Below are positions 25,026 through 34,996 of a stretch of 64,000 nucleotides of DNA, piece after piece (the first letter of the stretch is position 1; each line of letters starts with the position of its first letter). The notes beneath the pieces were generated by a model, which was not told the DNA's origin, did not search any database, and worked only from the letters and a program-made list of their open reading frames with translations. The DNA is from Carboxylicivirga litoralis (lineage in GTDB: Bacteria > Bacteroidota > Bacteroidia > Bacteroidales > Marinilabiliaceae). Position numbers and translations under genes: made by a program. Where the stretch lies: assembly GCF_025499605.1 (NCBI RefSeq), contig NZ_JAFMVC010000004.1, positions 267,387-331,386 on the forward strand. Direction: 5' to 3'.

Positions 25026-26174
25026 TTATACCAATCCCAAATGCTTACCTATAACAATGCGCAAAATTTCGGATGTTCCTTCACCAATTTGCAAAATACG
25101 CTGGTCACGATAAAAACGCTCAATGGGTGATGACTTCAACAAGCCTTGCCCTGAGAAGATTTGTACAGCTTCATCAGAGATTTCTTTCGCGATATCGCTA
25201 CAATATAATTTTGCCATAGCAGCTTCTTTACTAAATGGTTTTCCGGTATCCTTTAATTCGCATGCGTTGTACAAGGTGTTTCGAGCCAATTCCAGTTTTA
25301 AAGCCATGTCGGCCAGTTTAAATGATGTTGACTGGTATTCAGAAATAGCTTTACCGAATTGCACTCTTTTTTTAGAATATTCCAAGGCCATTTCAAATGC
25401 TCCCTGGGCGAGGCCCAATCCCATGGCGGCAATAGATAATCGTCCAGAATCCAATGTTTTAAGCATCTGACCCAGACCTTTATCTTTTTTTCCGAGCAGG
25501 TTTTCTTTAGGAGCTTTAATGTTGCTAAACTTCAGCTCGGCTGTGTCAGAAGCACGCCACATCATTTTACCCAGCATGCGTTTGGTTTCAAAGCCCTTAC
25601 TATCTCTGTCGACCAAAATAGTAGAGAATCGCTTTTTCCCATTTTCTTCATTGGTAACAGCCAGCACTGTAATACCCTTCATTAGTTCATTGCTGCCATT
25701 AGTAATATATCGCTTGGAGCCGTTAATTATCCAATAGTCACCATTTTCTTTGGCTATTGTTTCTACGCCTTGTGCATCGGAGCCAGCATTTACCTCGGTT
25801 AAACCAAAGGCCCACAAGCCTTCACCTGAAGTCAACATTGGTATATATTTTTGGCGTTGTTCTTCTGTTCCAAAGTTAAATATCGGTGCAAGCCCGAGAC
25901 TATTATGGGCACACATGGTTGCTGCCTGAGAGCTATCCACACGGGCCAACTCTTCTACAGCAATGATGTAGGAAAGTGTATCCATTCCTTGTCCACCATA
26001 TTCTTTAGGGATATCAATTCCCAAAAGACCGGCTTGTCCCATTTTTTGAGTTAGTTCAACTGAGAATGTTTCATTTTCATCGAGTTGAGCAGCCAATGGC
26101 TTGATTTCTTTTTCAGCAAAAGCTCTGACTTTCTGGCGGAAAGCTTCGTGTTGTTCTGTACTTAGTATAGACAT
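25026..26174 (-). CDS. Acyl-CoA dehydrogenase, probably in leucine degradation
   Basis: 382 residues, full-length FAD-dependent acyl-CoA dehydrogenase (WAFGLTEVNAGSDAQGVET; QIFSGQGLLKSSPIERFYRD). The catalytic base sits in the canonical C-terminal position, Glu365 of IGEGTSEILR. Human isovaleryl-CoA dehydrogenase instead has Gly there and uses a Glu on helix G; here that helix reads LDSGRLSIAAMG with no Glu. By motif it is a short- or branched-chain type, but the flanking MCC and hydratase genes point to isovaleryl-CoA. Gaps of 37 and 40 bp to its neighbours suggest one transcript. Confidence 0.85.
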   Translation of the reverse strand: MSILSTEQHEAFRQKVRAFAEKEIKPLAAQLDENETFSVELTQKMGQAGLLGIDIPKEYGGQGMDTLSYIIAVEELARVDSSQAATMCAHNSLGLAPIFNFGTEEQRQKYIPMLTSGEGLWAFGLTEVNAGSDAQGVETIAKENGDYWIINGSKRYITNGSNELMKGITVLAVTNEENGKKRFSTILVDRDSKGFETKRMLGKMMWRASDTAELKFSNIKAPKENLLGKKDKGLGQMLKTLDSGRLSIAAMGLGLAQGAFEMALEYSKKRVQFGKAISEYQSTSFKLADMALKLELARNTLYNACELKDTGKPFSKEAAMAKLYCSDIAKEISDEAVQIFSGQGLLKSSPIERFYRDQRILQIGEGTSEILRIVIGKHLGLV

Positions 26175-26182
26175 TTTGTTAT

Positions 26183-26224
26183 GCTTCTAGCTATCAGCTA
26201 AAGGTTGTTAGCTATCTGTTAATA
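26183..26224. repeat. Heptamer array between the carboxylase and dehydrogenase genes
   Basis: Six units in exact 7-bp phase: GCTTCTA, GCTATCA, GCTAAAG, GTTGTTA, GCTATCT, GTTAATA. The array fills the intergenic gap and covers the last codons and stop of the biotin carboxylase gene. Confidence 0.7.
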
Positions 26225-28149
26225 TTAGTTTGATAGGCCAATAAGGCTTGATTTAGTTTTACTTGCTCTCCTGTTGAGATATATACTTTTTCAATTGTAC
26301 CATCTTTCCAGGCCTTTATGTGGTTCTCTGTTTTCATGGCTTCCAATACCAGTAAAGGGTCTCCTTTCTTAACTTTCTGGCCATCTTTCACATGTACTTT
26401 CATTACTTGTGATGGGATAGGGGCAGAATAGTAATTGCTATCTGATACCTCTTCATGTTTCTTCACTGGTTCAAAATCAGGCAACCAGTCATGAGCTTTT
26501 ACAATGCAGCTCTTTAGCTGATGAATCACTTCCAGTTTATCATTCTCTTCGAAACAATAAAAGTGAAGTTGTTCACTATTCAATTCAAACTGAAGGTGAT
26601 GATCATCAAGTTGAATATCTGTGATGTAATATACATCCTTGTCCAGTTTAATTCCTAAACCATTTGGGATTGTATGATACTCGGCGTAGTAGCTTTGTCC
26701 GTCAATAGAAAATTCAAAAAGTGGTAATTGACGCCAGAATTGATTTTGAAGGTGCTGATACCTGTAAGCGGTATAGGACAGGCTCGCCATTATTGTATCA
26801 AGTTTTGTGTTCCGAGTTAATTCGGCATGTTTCTCTTCGCAAAAGCGTGTGTGAATAGTTGCATCGCCAAATGCATCACTTTGAAGAATGGTGTCATGAA
26901 AGCTGGCATTGGTTTTTATGCCACGAACGATCAATTGCCGATTGGCATCTATGGCTTTCTGAATAGCTTGCTCCCTGTTGCTGGCATGTGCAATCAGCTT
27001 GGCAATCATTGGATCAAACTGCGAATGAATCTCAATCGCCCTGTCAAAACCAATCTCTAATCGCACGTCATCTTGTTGAGGTAGAAGTAAAGACTTTATT
27101 TGCCCCGGGCTAGGCTGGAAATTATCTAGTGGATCTTCGGCACAAATGCGCAATTCAATGGCATGGCCTTGCTGGAGGATGTCATCTTGCTTAAAAGTGA
27201 GCTGTTCACCATTCGCTATTCTGAATTGCCATTGCACCAAATCAATGTTAGTTATCTCTTCCGTTACACAATGTTCCACCTGGATTCGGGTGTTCATCTC
27301 CAAAAAGTAATGCTGACCATTGTGATCAATCAAAAACTCAATGGTTCCTGCACTTTTGTAGCCGATGGCTTTACAAAGCATTAAGGCATCCTTGTATAGT
27401 TTTTCTTTAATGGAGCTATCCAGGTTATGAGCAGGTGCTTCCTCAACGATCTTTTGAAAGCGTCGCTGGACAGAACATTCGCGTTCAAACAAATGAACAG
27501 TGTTACCGTCATTGTCGGCTAATACCTGCACTTCAATGTGGCGTGCTTGCCCGATGTATTGTTCTACGTAAATGCGCTCATCGCCAAAATAACGCTTGGC
27601 TTGTGTGCTAAGAATGGGTAATTGCTGCAGTAATTCATCTTTAGTGTAGCAAATTTGCATGCCTTTACCGCCTCCACCCATGGCTGCTTTTACCAATACC
27701 GGGTAGGGCATCGTTTCGGCTTCGGAGAGGATGCTTTGTAAGTTGCCTTCCCACGATTGGGTTAAAGCCACACCAGCTGATTGGGCAATGGAACGTGCCT
27801 TTTGTTTATCACCCATCTGCATAAGATTATCGGCAGATGGGCCCACAAATGTGATGTTGTTTTGAACGCATGCTTCAGCCAACTCGTTGTTTTCGGACAT
27901 AAAGCCATAACCAGGATGAATACAATCGGCCTGGTAGCGTTTAGCCATCTCCATCACAAACGGAATGTTCAGGTAATTGTCCTTGAACGGTCCATGCTCA
28001 AAAAAATGTACTTCGTCACTTAAGCTGGCTGGTAAGGTGTCATTTTCCAGCTCCGAAAGTAACACGATTGTTTTCAAACCCAGCTGATGGGCTGCCCTGA
28101 TAATACGAACGGCAATTTCTCCTCTATTGGGTATTAAAACTTTCCTCAT
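26212..28149 (-). CDS. mccA: Methylcrotonyl-CoA carboxylase, biotin-containing alpha subunit
   Basis: 645 residues from ATG 28149 (MRKVLIPNRGEIAVRI). An upstream TTG reading would overlap the hydratase gene and was rejected. The biotin carboxylase domain takes about residues 1-450 (ATP-grasp loop MGGGGKGMQI; catalytic EMNTRIQVEH). After a linker domain comes a biotinyl domain at the C-terminus with LEAMKTENHI, whose lysine carries biotin. The arrangement fits the alpha subunit of acyl-CoA carboxylases. The beta subunit two genes upstream is of methylcrotonyl type, so this pair should convert 3-methylcrotonyl-CoA to 3-methylglutaconyl-CoA. The stop codon lies in the heptamer array. Confidence 0.9.
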   Translation of the reverse strand: MRKVLIPNRGEIAVRIIRAAHQLGLKTIVLLSELENDTLPASLSDEVHFFEHGPFKDNYLNIPFVMEMAKRYQADCIHPGYGFMSENNELAEACVQNNITFVGPSADNLMQMGDKQKARSIAQSAGVALTQSWEGNLQSILSEAETMPYPVLVKAAMGGGGKGMQICYTKDELLQQLPILSTQAKRYFGDERIYVEQYIGQARHIEVQVLADNDGNTVHLFERECSVQRRFQKIVEEAPAHNLDSSIKEKLYKDALMLCKAIGYKSAGTIEFLIDHNGQHYFLEMNTRIQVEHCVTEEITNIDLVQWQFRIANGEQLTFKQDDILQQGHAIELRICAEDPLDNFQPSPGQIKSLLLPQQDDVRLEIGFDRAIEIHSQFDPMIAKLIAHASNREQAIQKAIDANRQLIVRGIKTNASFHDTILQSDAFGDATIHTRFCEEKHAELTRNTKLDTIMASLSYTAYRYQHLQNQFWRQLPLFEFSIDGQSYYAEYHTIPNGLGIKLDKDVYYITDIQLDDHHLQFELNSEQLHFYCFEENDKLEVIHQLKSCIVKAHDWLPDFEPVKKHEEVSDSNYYSAPIPSQVMKVHVKDGQKVKKGDPLLVLEAMKTENHIKAWKDGTIEKVYISTGEQVKLNQALLAYQTNINR

Positions 28150-28162
28150 CTCCATCTCATTT

Positions 28163-28960
28163 TTACCATTCGGGACGACGTTTTTCAAAGAAGGCTTTTA
28201 CGCCTTCCTGACCTTCATCTGATTTTCTTGACTCTGCAATTGAGTTGATGCACAGCTCTTTTATTTCTTTGTTGTTTGTTTGAATTGATAGCTGACTAAG
28301 TAATTCTTTTGTTGAGTTCATTGCTAAAAGGCTATTGGCTTTGAATTGTTCACACATTTCATCGATGTGTTGCTGAATGGCTTTGGCTGGTAATACGTCA
28401 TGTATCAATCCTATTTTTTTTCCTTTTTTAGCATTAAAAAGCTCGGCACTTAACATCAATGCTCTTGCTTGGGAAACACCTATTTTATTAACCACAAACG
28501 GTGCAATTGTAGCTGGCACTAATCCGAGTTTAACCTCCGAAAAAGATAGTTTCGCATTCGATTCGGCAACAACATAATCGGCGCAAGCCAACAAGCCTAA
28601 TGCACCACCAATGGCGTACTTTTCAACCCAAGCGAGAACAGGTTTGGGAAAGTTGTTAAGTATCTCAAAAAGCTGATAAAACAATGCTGCGTCAGCTCGG
28701 TTTTCTTCATCAGTCTGATTAAGACCTTGTTTCATCCATTGTAAGTCGGCACCGGAGCAAAAGACATTACCAGCTCCGCGCAGCACAAGCACCTTCTGCT
28801 TGCTGTCATTTTTTATCTTTTCTAATGTAGCTATCAGGCATTGCAACATGATTTTAGACAGTGCATTCTTTCTGGTCGTATCGTTAAGAAGTATACGACT
28901 AATGCCATTGGATTGGTTTAATTGCACCAGGTCTTTATTGTTACATTCTGTAGATGCCAT
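28163..28960 (-). CDS. Enoyl-CoA hydratase family, probable methylglutaconyl-CoA hydratase
   Basis: 265 residues from ATG 28960, overlapping the carboxyltransferase gene by 20 bp. A crotonase fold is seen: [21 protein letters not shown] forms the first oxyanion-hole strand (here [15 protein letters not shown]), and [18 protein letters not shown] the second; [17 protein letters not shown] follows. The glutamate in [10 protein letters not shown] is the usual catalytic acid/base. Lying between the two methylcrotonyl-CoA carboxylase genes, it most probably hydrates 3-methylglutaconyl-CoA to HMG-CoA (LiuC/AUH type). Crotonases are hard to assign by sequence alone; context carries the call. Confidence 0.82.
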   Translation of the reverse strand: MASTECNNKDLVQLNQSNGISRILLNDTTRKNALSKIMLQCLIATLEKIKNDSKQKVLVLRGAGNVFCSGADLQWMKQGLNQTDEENRADAALFYQLFEILNNFPKPVLAWVEKYAIGGALGLLACADYVVAESNAKLSFSEVKLGLVPATIAPFVVNKIGVSQARALMLSAELFNAKKGKKIGLIHDVLPAKAIQQHIDEMCEQFKANSLLAMNSTKELLSQLSIQTNNKEIKELCINSIAESRKSDEGQEGVKAFFEKRRPEW

Positions 28961-30539
28961 ATTTCGTATCCTTCTTTTCGTTGTTATCAATAATTCGAAG
29001 CACCAGGCCAGCTATTTGTCGCGTCGATTCGGGTAGAATAATACCATCGTCCCACAGTCGACTGGTGCTGTAGTAAGGCGAACCTTCACGTTCGTATTTT
29101 TCGAGTATAGATGCTTCTATTTGTTCCAATTGTTCTTCATCCACGTTTTTACCTTGAGCAGCCGCCTGATCGCGTTTTATGGTAGTGAGTACTTGTGCTG
29201 CTTGTTTGGCACCCATCACCGAGATACGCGCATTGGGCCACATAAATAAAAAACGAGGATCGTAGGCGCGACCTGCCATGGCGTAATTGCCAGCACCATA
29301 AGAACCTCCCATTAGTATCGTGAAGTATGGAACTGTTGAATTGGCCAATGCATTCACCATTTTAGCACCATCTTTGGCTATGCCTTTGTGCTCGTAGTCC
29401 TTACCCACCATAAAGCCGGTAATGTTTTGCAAAAACAACATGGGGATATTGCGCTCGTTGCAAAGCTGTATGAAGTGAGTGCCTTTTAAGGCTGATTCTG
29501 AAAACAGAATACCATTGTTGGCTAGTATACCTACTTGCTGTCCCTCAATCTTGGCAAAAACTGTAACAAGGGTCGTACCGTATTCGCTTTTAAATTCATG
29601 AAAGGCACTTTCGTCAACCAGTCGGGCAATTATTTCCCGCACATCCGGAAAGGGTTTGCCACTCTCAGGAATTAAACCTGTAATATCATGTATATCGTAA
29701 GCAGGTTCCTTGGCTTCAACAACTTTTGTCTTCTTTGGGGGCAATGTTTCAATAATGTTGCGACAGATATGAATGGCGTGCTCATCGTTATCTGCCAGAT
29801 GATCGGCCACACCAGAAATCTGAGTATGAACAGCTCCTCCTCCTAAGGCTTCAGCACTGACATCTTCTCCGGTTGCTGCTTTAACCAGTGGTGGTCCGGC
29901 CAAAAAGATGGTACCCTGATTTTTAACGATTATGGTTTCGTCACTCATAGCTGGTACATAAGCCCCTCCGGCCGTACAAGAACCCATTACAATGGCTATT
30001 TGAGCGATTCCTTGTGCCGACATACGCGATTGGTTAAAAAAGATACGCCCAAAATCATCTTTATCCGGAAAGACTTCTGACTGCTGGGGAAGGAAAACGC
30101 CACCACTATCAACCAGATACACACAAGGCAATTGGTTTTGCAGTGCAATTTCCTGTGCCCTTAAATGCTTTTTAATGGTTTCGGATACATAGGTGCCACC
30201 TTTAACCGTGGCATCATTGGCTATTAGCATCACTTTTTGACCATGTACCTGGCCAATTCCGGTTATAATACCAGCGGCTGGGAAAGCATCGTCGTATTGC
30301 CCATTAGCCGCCAGGGCTGAAAGCTCCAGAAAAAAGGAATTTTTATCAATCAGGTAATCAATTCGCTGGCGTGCCGTTAGTTTACCTTTTTTGGTGTGTT
30401 TTAAAATGGCTTTTTCACCACCTCCTTTGAATACATCGCGCAGTTTTTCAAAGTAATTATCAGCCAAGCTTTTGTTTAGCTTTTGGTTACGGACAAATTC
30501 CTCTGATTTATTATCAATACTGGTATAATACTTAAACAT
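28941..30539 (-). CDS. mccB: Methylcrotonyl-CoA carboxylase, carboxyltransferase beta subunit
   Basis: 532 residues. The sequence follows the MCC beta family closely: [69 protein letters not shown] and [13 protein letters not shown]. It transfers the carboxyl group from biotin to methylcrotonyl-CoA. It is the first gene of the minus-strand run and follows the terminator of lolA, so a promoter should lie in 30540-30656. The minus-strand ATTATTTG just before the start (about 30560) is a near match to the -7 box. Confidence 0.92.
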   Translation of the reverse strand: MFKYYTSIDNKSEEFVRNQKLNKSLADNYFEKLRDVFKGGGEKAILKHTKKGKLTARQRIDYLIDKNSFFLELSALAANGQYDDAFPAAGIITGIGQVHGQKVMLIANDATVKGGTYVSETIKKHLRAQEIALQNQLPCVYLVDSGGVFLPQQSEVFPDKDDFGRIFFNQSRMSAQGIAQIAIVMGSCTAGGAYVPAMSDETIIVKNQGTIFLAGPPLVKAATGEDVSAEALGGGAVHTQISGVADHLADNDEHAIHICRNIIETLPPKKTKVVEAKEPAYDIHDITGLIPESGKPFPDVREIIARLVDESAFHEFKSEYGTTLVTVFAKIEGQQVGILANNGILFSESALKGTHFIQLCNERNIPMLFLQNITGFMVGKDYEHKGIAKDGAKMVNALANSTVPYFTILMGGSYGAGNYAMAGRAYDPRFLFMWPNARISVMGAKQAAQVLTTIKRDQAAAQGKNVDEEQLEQIEASILEKYEREGSPYYSTSRLWDDGIILPESTRQIAGLVLRIIDNNEKKDTKYGIYRM

Positions 30540-30655
30540 CTTTTATTCGCTACTTGCAAATAATAACCTTTTGATGAGGTAAATGTTCAGCAATGGGAGG
30601 CTTATTTTAAACGATATTGTTTTATAGTATTGAGACTTAATGCAGAATGTTATAA

Positions 30656-30685
30656 ACAAAAAAAGTCCGGTGATAGCCGGACTTT
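30656..30685 (-). terminator. Terminator after lolA
   Basis: Minus strand: AAAGTCCGG, loop CTATCA, CCGGACTTT, then a run of T. It separates lolA from the leucine/mevalonate run. Confidence 0.88.
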
Positions 30686-30706
30686 CTATTCATATATTTT
30701 TAGTGT

Positions 30707-31348
30707 TTATCGCATGTCAATCACGTCAACATCAGAATTAGCAGCTTTGTCAAATACAAAGGTTTTGTCATCAATTTGTTTGTTCGTTGTCATGTTTTTA
30801 ACAACAACAGTATAGTTGTTGCCGTCTTTACCCACCTGGCGAATAGAGTACAACTGAAGATTATCTTTTAGGACCAAAAGTTTGATACGTGAAAAAGGTT
30901 TATCGCGGTTAACCGGATACAAATCAATTTCGTGGCAAGCTTTACCGTTAATGGTTCCTTCTGCCACATAATTATATGTATAACCATTTTCGTATATAGT
31001 AAATACCGTTGCAGGGTTTAATGTTTCTTCGTCTTCAGGATCGGGCACTGTAATATTTACCTCACCTGCATCAATCATATGTGTGTAAAGTACTTCACCA
31101 TCGAAATATGTATCCACATCCATCAGGTTTACTTTGTATTTGTTGCCTTTAAGAATGATGTGACCTTCGTACACTTCGTTTATGTCTTCCTGCATGTTCT
31201 CCAGTGAGAAAGAAAAATCGGCCACAATCGATGGGTAAGCTTTTGTTTTAGCAGACACCTGGTCTAGTATTTCTTTTGCCTTTTCTTGAGACTGGGCGAA
31301 ACTAAACAGACTGAATGTTGCTAAAATTAATGTTAACGTGTATTTCAT
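30707..31348 (-). CDS. lolA: LolA-like outer-membrane lipoprotein carrier protein
   Basis: 213 residues from ATG 31348; six more residues are possible from 31366. A signal peptide (MKYTLTLILATFSLFSFAQ) is followed by a LolA-type half-barrel: KAKEILDQVSAKTKAYPS, KGNKYKVNLMDVDTYFDG, YLYTHMIDAGEVN-like strands, and a C-terminal FVFDKAANSDVDVIDMR. It would ferry lipoproteins across the periplasm. It lies directly downstream of ftsK (72 bp), an arrangement common in this phylum, and is followed by a terminator. Confidence 0.88.
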   Translation of the reverse strand: MKYTLTLILATFSLFSFAQSQEKAKEILDQVSAKTKAYPSIVADFSFSLENMQEDINEVYEGHIILKGNKYKVNLMDVDTYFDGEVLYTHMIDAGEVNITVPDPEDEETLNPATVFTIYENGYTYNYVAEGTINGKACHEIDLYPVNRDKPFSRIKLLVLKDNLQLYSIRQVGKDGNNYTVVVKNMTTNKQIDDKTFVFDKAANSDVDVIDMR

Positions 31349-31420
31349 TTTATATGTTTTTTTCATTTTCTAATTCGTTAGATGTACGTCTTCTTCAATA
31401 ACTGTTCCAAAAAAAGATGC

Positions 31421-33862
31421 CTAGTTAAATTGGCTTAAGTGTTTTTCCAGTTCCAGTTCATCAGGAATCAGAACCTGGCGCGCTTTACTACCTTCGAATG
31501 GGCCAACGATACCCGCTGCTTCCAGCTGATCAATGATACGGCCGGCACGATTGTAGCCAATGGAGAAACGACGCTGAATCAATGAGGTGGAGCCTGACTG
31601 ATTGGCAACCACCACTCGAGCGGCTTCTTCAAACATGGCATCGCGTTTACTTAAATCCACTTCACCGGCCGCCTGATCAGTGCTGTTTTCACCCACATAC
31701 TCAGGAAGTAAAAAGGCCGATGTGTAGCCGCGCTGACCTCCAATGAAGTCATTAATGCGTTCCACTTCAGGCGTATCGACGAAGGCGCACTGAACACGCA
31801 CCAGGTCACTGCCTTGTGAAATTAACATATCCCCTCGTCCTATTAATTGATTAGCACCAGGAGAATCAAGAATAGTACGTGAGTCAATCATCGATGCTAC
31901 TTTAAAGGCTACACGAGTTGGGAAGTTAGCCTTGATAACACCTGTAATAATATTTGTTGAAGGACGCTGGGTGGCCACAATCATATGGATACCCACAGCA
32001 CGAGCCAGCTGAGCAATACGTGCAATTGGCAGCTCTACTTCTTTGCCGGCAGTCATAATCAAATCGGCAAACTCATCGATGATTACAACAATGTAAGGTA
32101 AGAAACGGTGTCCTTTTTCCGGATTAAGCTGACGTTTAACAAACTTATGGTTGTACTCTTTAATGTTACGAGCATGTGCTGTTTTAAGTAACTCGTAACG
32201 ATTGTCCATTTCAATAGCCAGGGAGTTAAGTGTATTTACTACCTTTTGTACATCGGTGATAATCGGATCTTCTTCATCCGGCATTTTAGCCAGGAAGTGT
32301 TTCTCAATTTTCGAATAAATATTCAGCTCTACCTTTTTAGGGTCAACCATTACAAATTTTAGTTGCGATGGATGCTTTTTATAGAGCAAAGATGAAATGA
32401 TAGCATTTAAACCAACCGACTTACCTTGTCCTGTAGCACCGGCCACCAGCATGTGTGGTGCTTTGGCTAAGTCGATCACAAAGGTTTCATTCGAAATAGT
32501 TTTACCTAAGGCAATTGGTAGTTCATACTTCGTATTCTGGAATTTTTTTGCATTGATAATCGAGCGCATGGCCACCACCTCTGGTTCTGAGTTGGGAACC
32601 TCAATACCGATGGTCCCACGGCCTGGAATAGGAGCAATGATGCGAATACCTAGAGCAGCTAATGATAGCGCAATGTCATCCTCCAGGTTTTTGATTTTGG
32701 AAATGCGAACACCCGGTGCAGGCACAATTTCATATAGGGTGACAGTGGGACCAACTGTGGCTTTAATGTTTTTAATCTGAATTTTATAATCCTCAAGGGT
32801 CTTAACAATGCGGTTTTTGTTCGATTCCAATTCTTCCATCGAAACTTCGGCATTGTCGGCACTGTGGTCGTCTAATAATTCAATGTTAGGAAGTTGGTAA
32901 GATGATAAATCTAAGGTTGGATCATAATCGCCAAGAGGTTCATTACCGATTGATTCAAGGATTTCTTCTTCCTCACTTTTTTCTATGGTCAAGTCCAGGT
33001 TGGGCTCATCATTAACAGGAGCATCTACAGTTGGCGAAAACTCTAACGTCGAACCTTTCTCAGCTTCAGATGCAGCGATTGGTTCTTCAATTGGTTCAGG
33101 ACTATTTATTTCTACTTCTATTTCTTTATCGAATGACAGTGTTTCTTCTTCTGTTGCCTCAGGTTGACTGATTGCAGCTTCAGTTTCGGTCGCTGTTTCT
33201 TCTGGTTTGTCAACAAACGCTTCTTCTTCTTCTTTGTTTTTATCTAATGGACGACTAACCATTCGGTAAAAAGACTCAAAAGTGACAGACAGGTAGGTGA
33301 CTAAACTAACTATTAGCAGAATAACTGTTCCTACACCTCCAATAGAAGCTGTCAGCCATTTGCTCATAAAGTAGCCGTGTGCACCACCCAACAGCAGATA
33401 CTGATCGTTGATAGAGCTGATGAATATAAATCCTAATGTTATTGATAGCCATAAACTAATAATAATACAGTGTGCTATTGCTTTACGAAGCGGCAAAATG
33501 CGCGCCCCTAATAAACGGAAGCCAATCACAAACAATAATAACACAATGGCAAATGCAGCGATACCAATGCCTTGATTAATGAAAAGGTCGGCCAGGTAAG
33601 CACCATGTTTACCTGTCCAGTTTTCGACAGTTATATCAGAATTTTTGAAAAGTTCCCAAAAACTGATGTCAAACTTGCTTTTATCGGCAAAACCGGTAAA
33701 TAAAAAAGAAAAGAATGCCAGCAGAAAATAAAAGGCAATACCAATGGTTGCTATTCCTGATATGAAGCGGAACTTAAAATCCTTTAGATTATTACGCCAA
33801 CTGTCGTATTTTTCTTTAAATGTAGTTTTTTTTGATTTGGTCTTGGTTTTCTTCTTAGCCAT
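31421..33862 (-). CDS. ftsK: DNA translocase FtsK
   Basis: 813 residues. Four membrane segments (about 35-55, 95-120, 130-150, 165-190) are followed by an acidic linker (about 205-345) rich in Glu and Pro. The motor domain has Walker A GATGQGKSVGLN (about 475-486) and Walker B IVVIIDEFADLI. A C-terminal gamma winged helix (RRFSIGYNRAGRIIDQLEAAGIVGP) reads KOPS-like sites. It pumps chromosome ends through the division septum and promotes dimer resolution. The linker is much shorter than in E. coli FtsK. Confidence 0.95.
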   Translation of the reverse strand: MAKKKTKTKSKKTTFKEKYDSWRNNLKDFKFRFISGIATIGIAFYFLLAFFSFLFTGFADKSKFDISFWELFKNSDITVENWTGKHGAYLADLFINQGIGIAAFAIVLLLFVIGFRLLGARILPLRKAIAHCIIISLWLSITLGFIFISSINDQYLLLGGAHGYFMSKWLTASIGGVGTVILLIVSLVTYLSVTFESFYRMVSRPLDKNKEEEEAFVDKPEETATETEAAISQPEATEEETLSFDKEIEVEINSPEPIEEPIAASEAEKGSTLEFSPTVDAPVNDEPNLDLTIEKSEEEEILESIGNEPLGDYDPTLDLSSYQLPNIELLDDHSADNAEVSMEELESNKNRIVKTLEDYKIQIKNIKATVGPTVTLYEIVPAPGVRISKIKNLEDDIALSLAALGIRIIAPIPGRGTIGIEVPNSEPEVVAMRSIINAKKFQNTKYELPIALGKTISNETFVIDLAKAPHMLVAGATGQGKSVGLNAIISSLLYKKHPSQLKFVMVDPKKVELNIYSKIEKHFLAKMPDEEDPIITDVQKVVNTLNSLAIEMDNRYELLKTAHARNIKEYNHKFVKRQLNPEKGHRFLPYIVVIIDEFADLIMTAGKEVELPIARIAQLARAVGIHMIVATQRPSTNIITGVIKANFPTRVAFKVASMIDSRTILDSPGANQLIGRGDMLISQGSDLVRVQCAFVDTPEVERINDFIGGQRGYTSAFLLPEYVGENSTDQAAGEVDLSKRDAMFEEAARVVVANQSGSTSLIQRRFSIGYNRAGRIIDQLEAAGIVGPFEGSKARQVLIPDELELEKHLSQFN

Positions 33863-33996
33863 ATATTGTTTGATTGTCAGAGGTCGTGTTTAGAGACAAA
33901 AATAATAAAACCCCCACCAATAAAGTCAATACTTGCTTAGTTTTTAGAAATTAGATCCGTTATTGCCTGACTAGAAACCAATATGGAAACTAACAG

Positions 33997-34677
33997 TTAC
34001 TGAATAAGTGAACTAACCAATTCGTCTATTTCACCATGGTTGCTTTGTGTGTAGTTATCAGGAACAATAAACGATTTAGAATTGATTTTCTTAATCTGAA
34101 CATCTTCAGCTATGCACCTAAGTTCAAGGCCTCTGAAGTTGAGTTCAAACTCCATTAAAGCTCCAGGGATATCATCGAAGGGGCTATTTTCCTTAGGGCG
34201 ACAGATGTTGATAGATTCGGTATAATAAACAATAATATTGCGTAGGTCAGGGTTGCTAAAATGCACAATGGCTTTCTTACATTCTATCCCGGCAATAGTC
34301 TTAGTTTGTCCTTCAATAAACTCCAGGCGTGTTTCGTCAACCCGTTCAAATAAAAATAGGTACTCTCCTTTATCATGGTCGTGGTACATCCGTTTGTCAA
34401 AGATGCGGAAAAGAGTGGTAGTGCTATCTCCATTAAATTTTGAAATATAGTCGAGTTGATACAAACTCAAATCACCTTTTATTGACACCTTATAATCTTT
34501 GCCTTTAAAAGTGCTAATCATTTTGGTAGGCAAAAAAGCAGCAAATCCTCTTTTTTGAACTTCCTCCGGATATAATACTTTGTATGTAATCACCCCTTCA
34601 TCTTTTCTTGATGGTTCGCCTATCCGGCAAGCTGTCATCAGAGATGTAAGAAGCAGACCAAAAATTAAATATCGCAT
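33997..34677 (-). CDS. GLPGLI/DUF4412-like lipoprotein of unknown function
   Basis: 226 residues. A lipoprotein signal ends at Cys17 (SLMTAC). The rest consists of beta strands with KGKDYKVSIKGDLS, GQTKTIAGIECKKAIVHF and IIVYYTESINI. The pattern is KTI-AG-x-C-KKA followed by a tyrosine-rich strand and IPGALMEFEL near the end, much like GLPGLI-family proteins and the N-terminal part of the PNGase-like protein at 11281. These proteins are envelope-located and their role is unknown. The gene is upstream of ftsK in the same direction, 134 bp away. Confidence 0.65.
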   Translation of the reverse strand: MRYLIFGLLLTSLMTACRIGEPSRKDEGVITYKVLYPEEVQKRGFAAFLPTKMISTFKGKDYKVSIKGDLSLYQLDYISKFNGDSTTTLFRIFDKRMYHDHDKGEYLFLFERVDETRLEFIEGQTKTIAGIECKKAIVHFSNPDLRNIIVYYTESINICRPKENSPFDDIPGALMEFELNFRGLELRCIAEDVQIKKINSKSFIVPDNYTQSNHGEIDELVSSLIQ

Positions 34678-34996
34678 GGTGATTTAGTTTGTTCTTGCCT
34701 TAAAAAAGCAATGAGCCAAAAGTAATAATTAATCAAAGAGCCACAATAACTGTTTATAGCATAAAAGCTGTAGTTGGTCAAAAAAAAGATAGTGGCAAAA
34801 AATTAAGGGCAATAATTAATCAGGATTTTGGGTGACTGAATGATAGGTACTTTTAATTTGAAAGCTCTGAAATATGCTTAATAACAGGTTATACCAAAGG
34901 AATGATAATAATCATGTATTAAATCAATTAAAGTTTGTTATATCGCAAAACGAAGACCTATTATTTATAAACCAAGTAACTAAAATCTAGAAAACC
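34678..34996. other. Divergent intergenic region before arcC
   Basis: 319 bp, AT-rich. TTTG at 34934-34937 and an AT-rich TATTATTTA at 34959-34967, 21 bp apart, could form a promoter for the carbamate kinase gene, though the -7 match is imperfect. No ORF, RNA or operator was recognised. Confidence 0.4.

Noticed and set aside
31421..33862. Long open frames on the plus strand inside ftsK (for example 32397-32780)
   Set aside because: They are antisense shadows of a fully conserved motor domain and show no family features.
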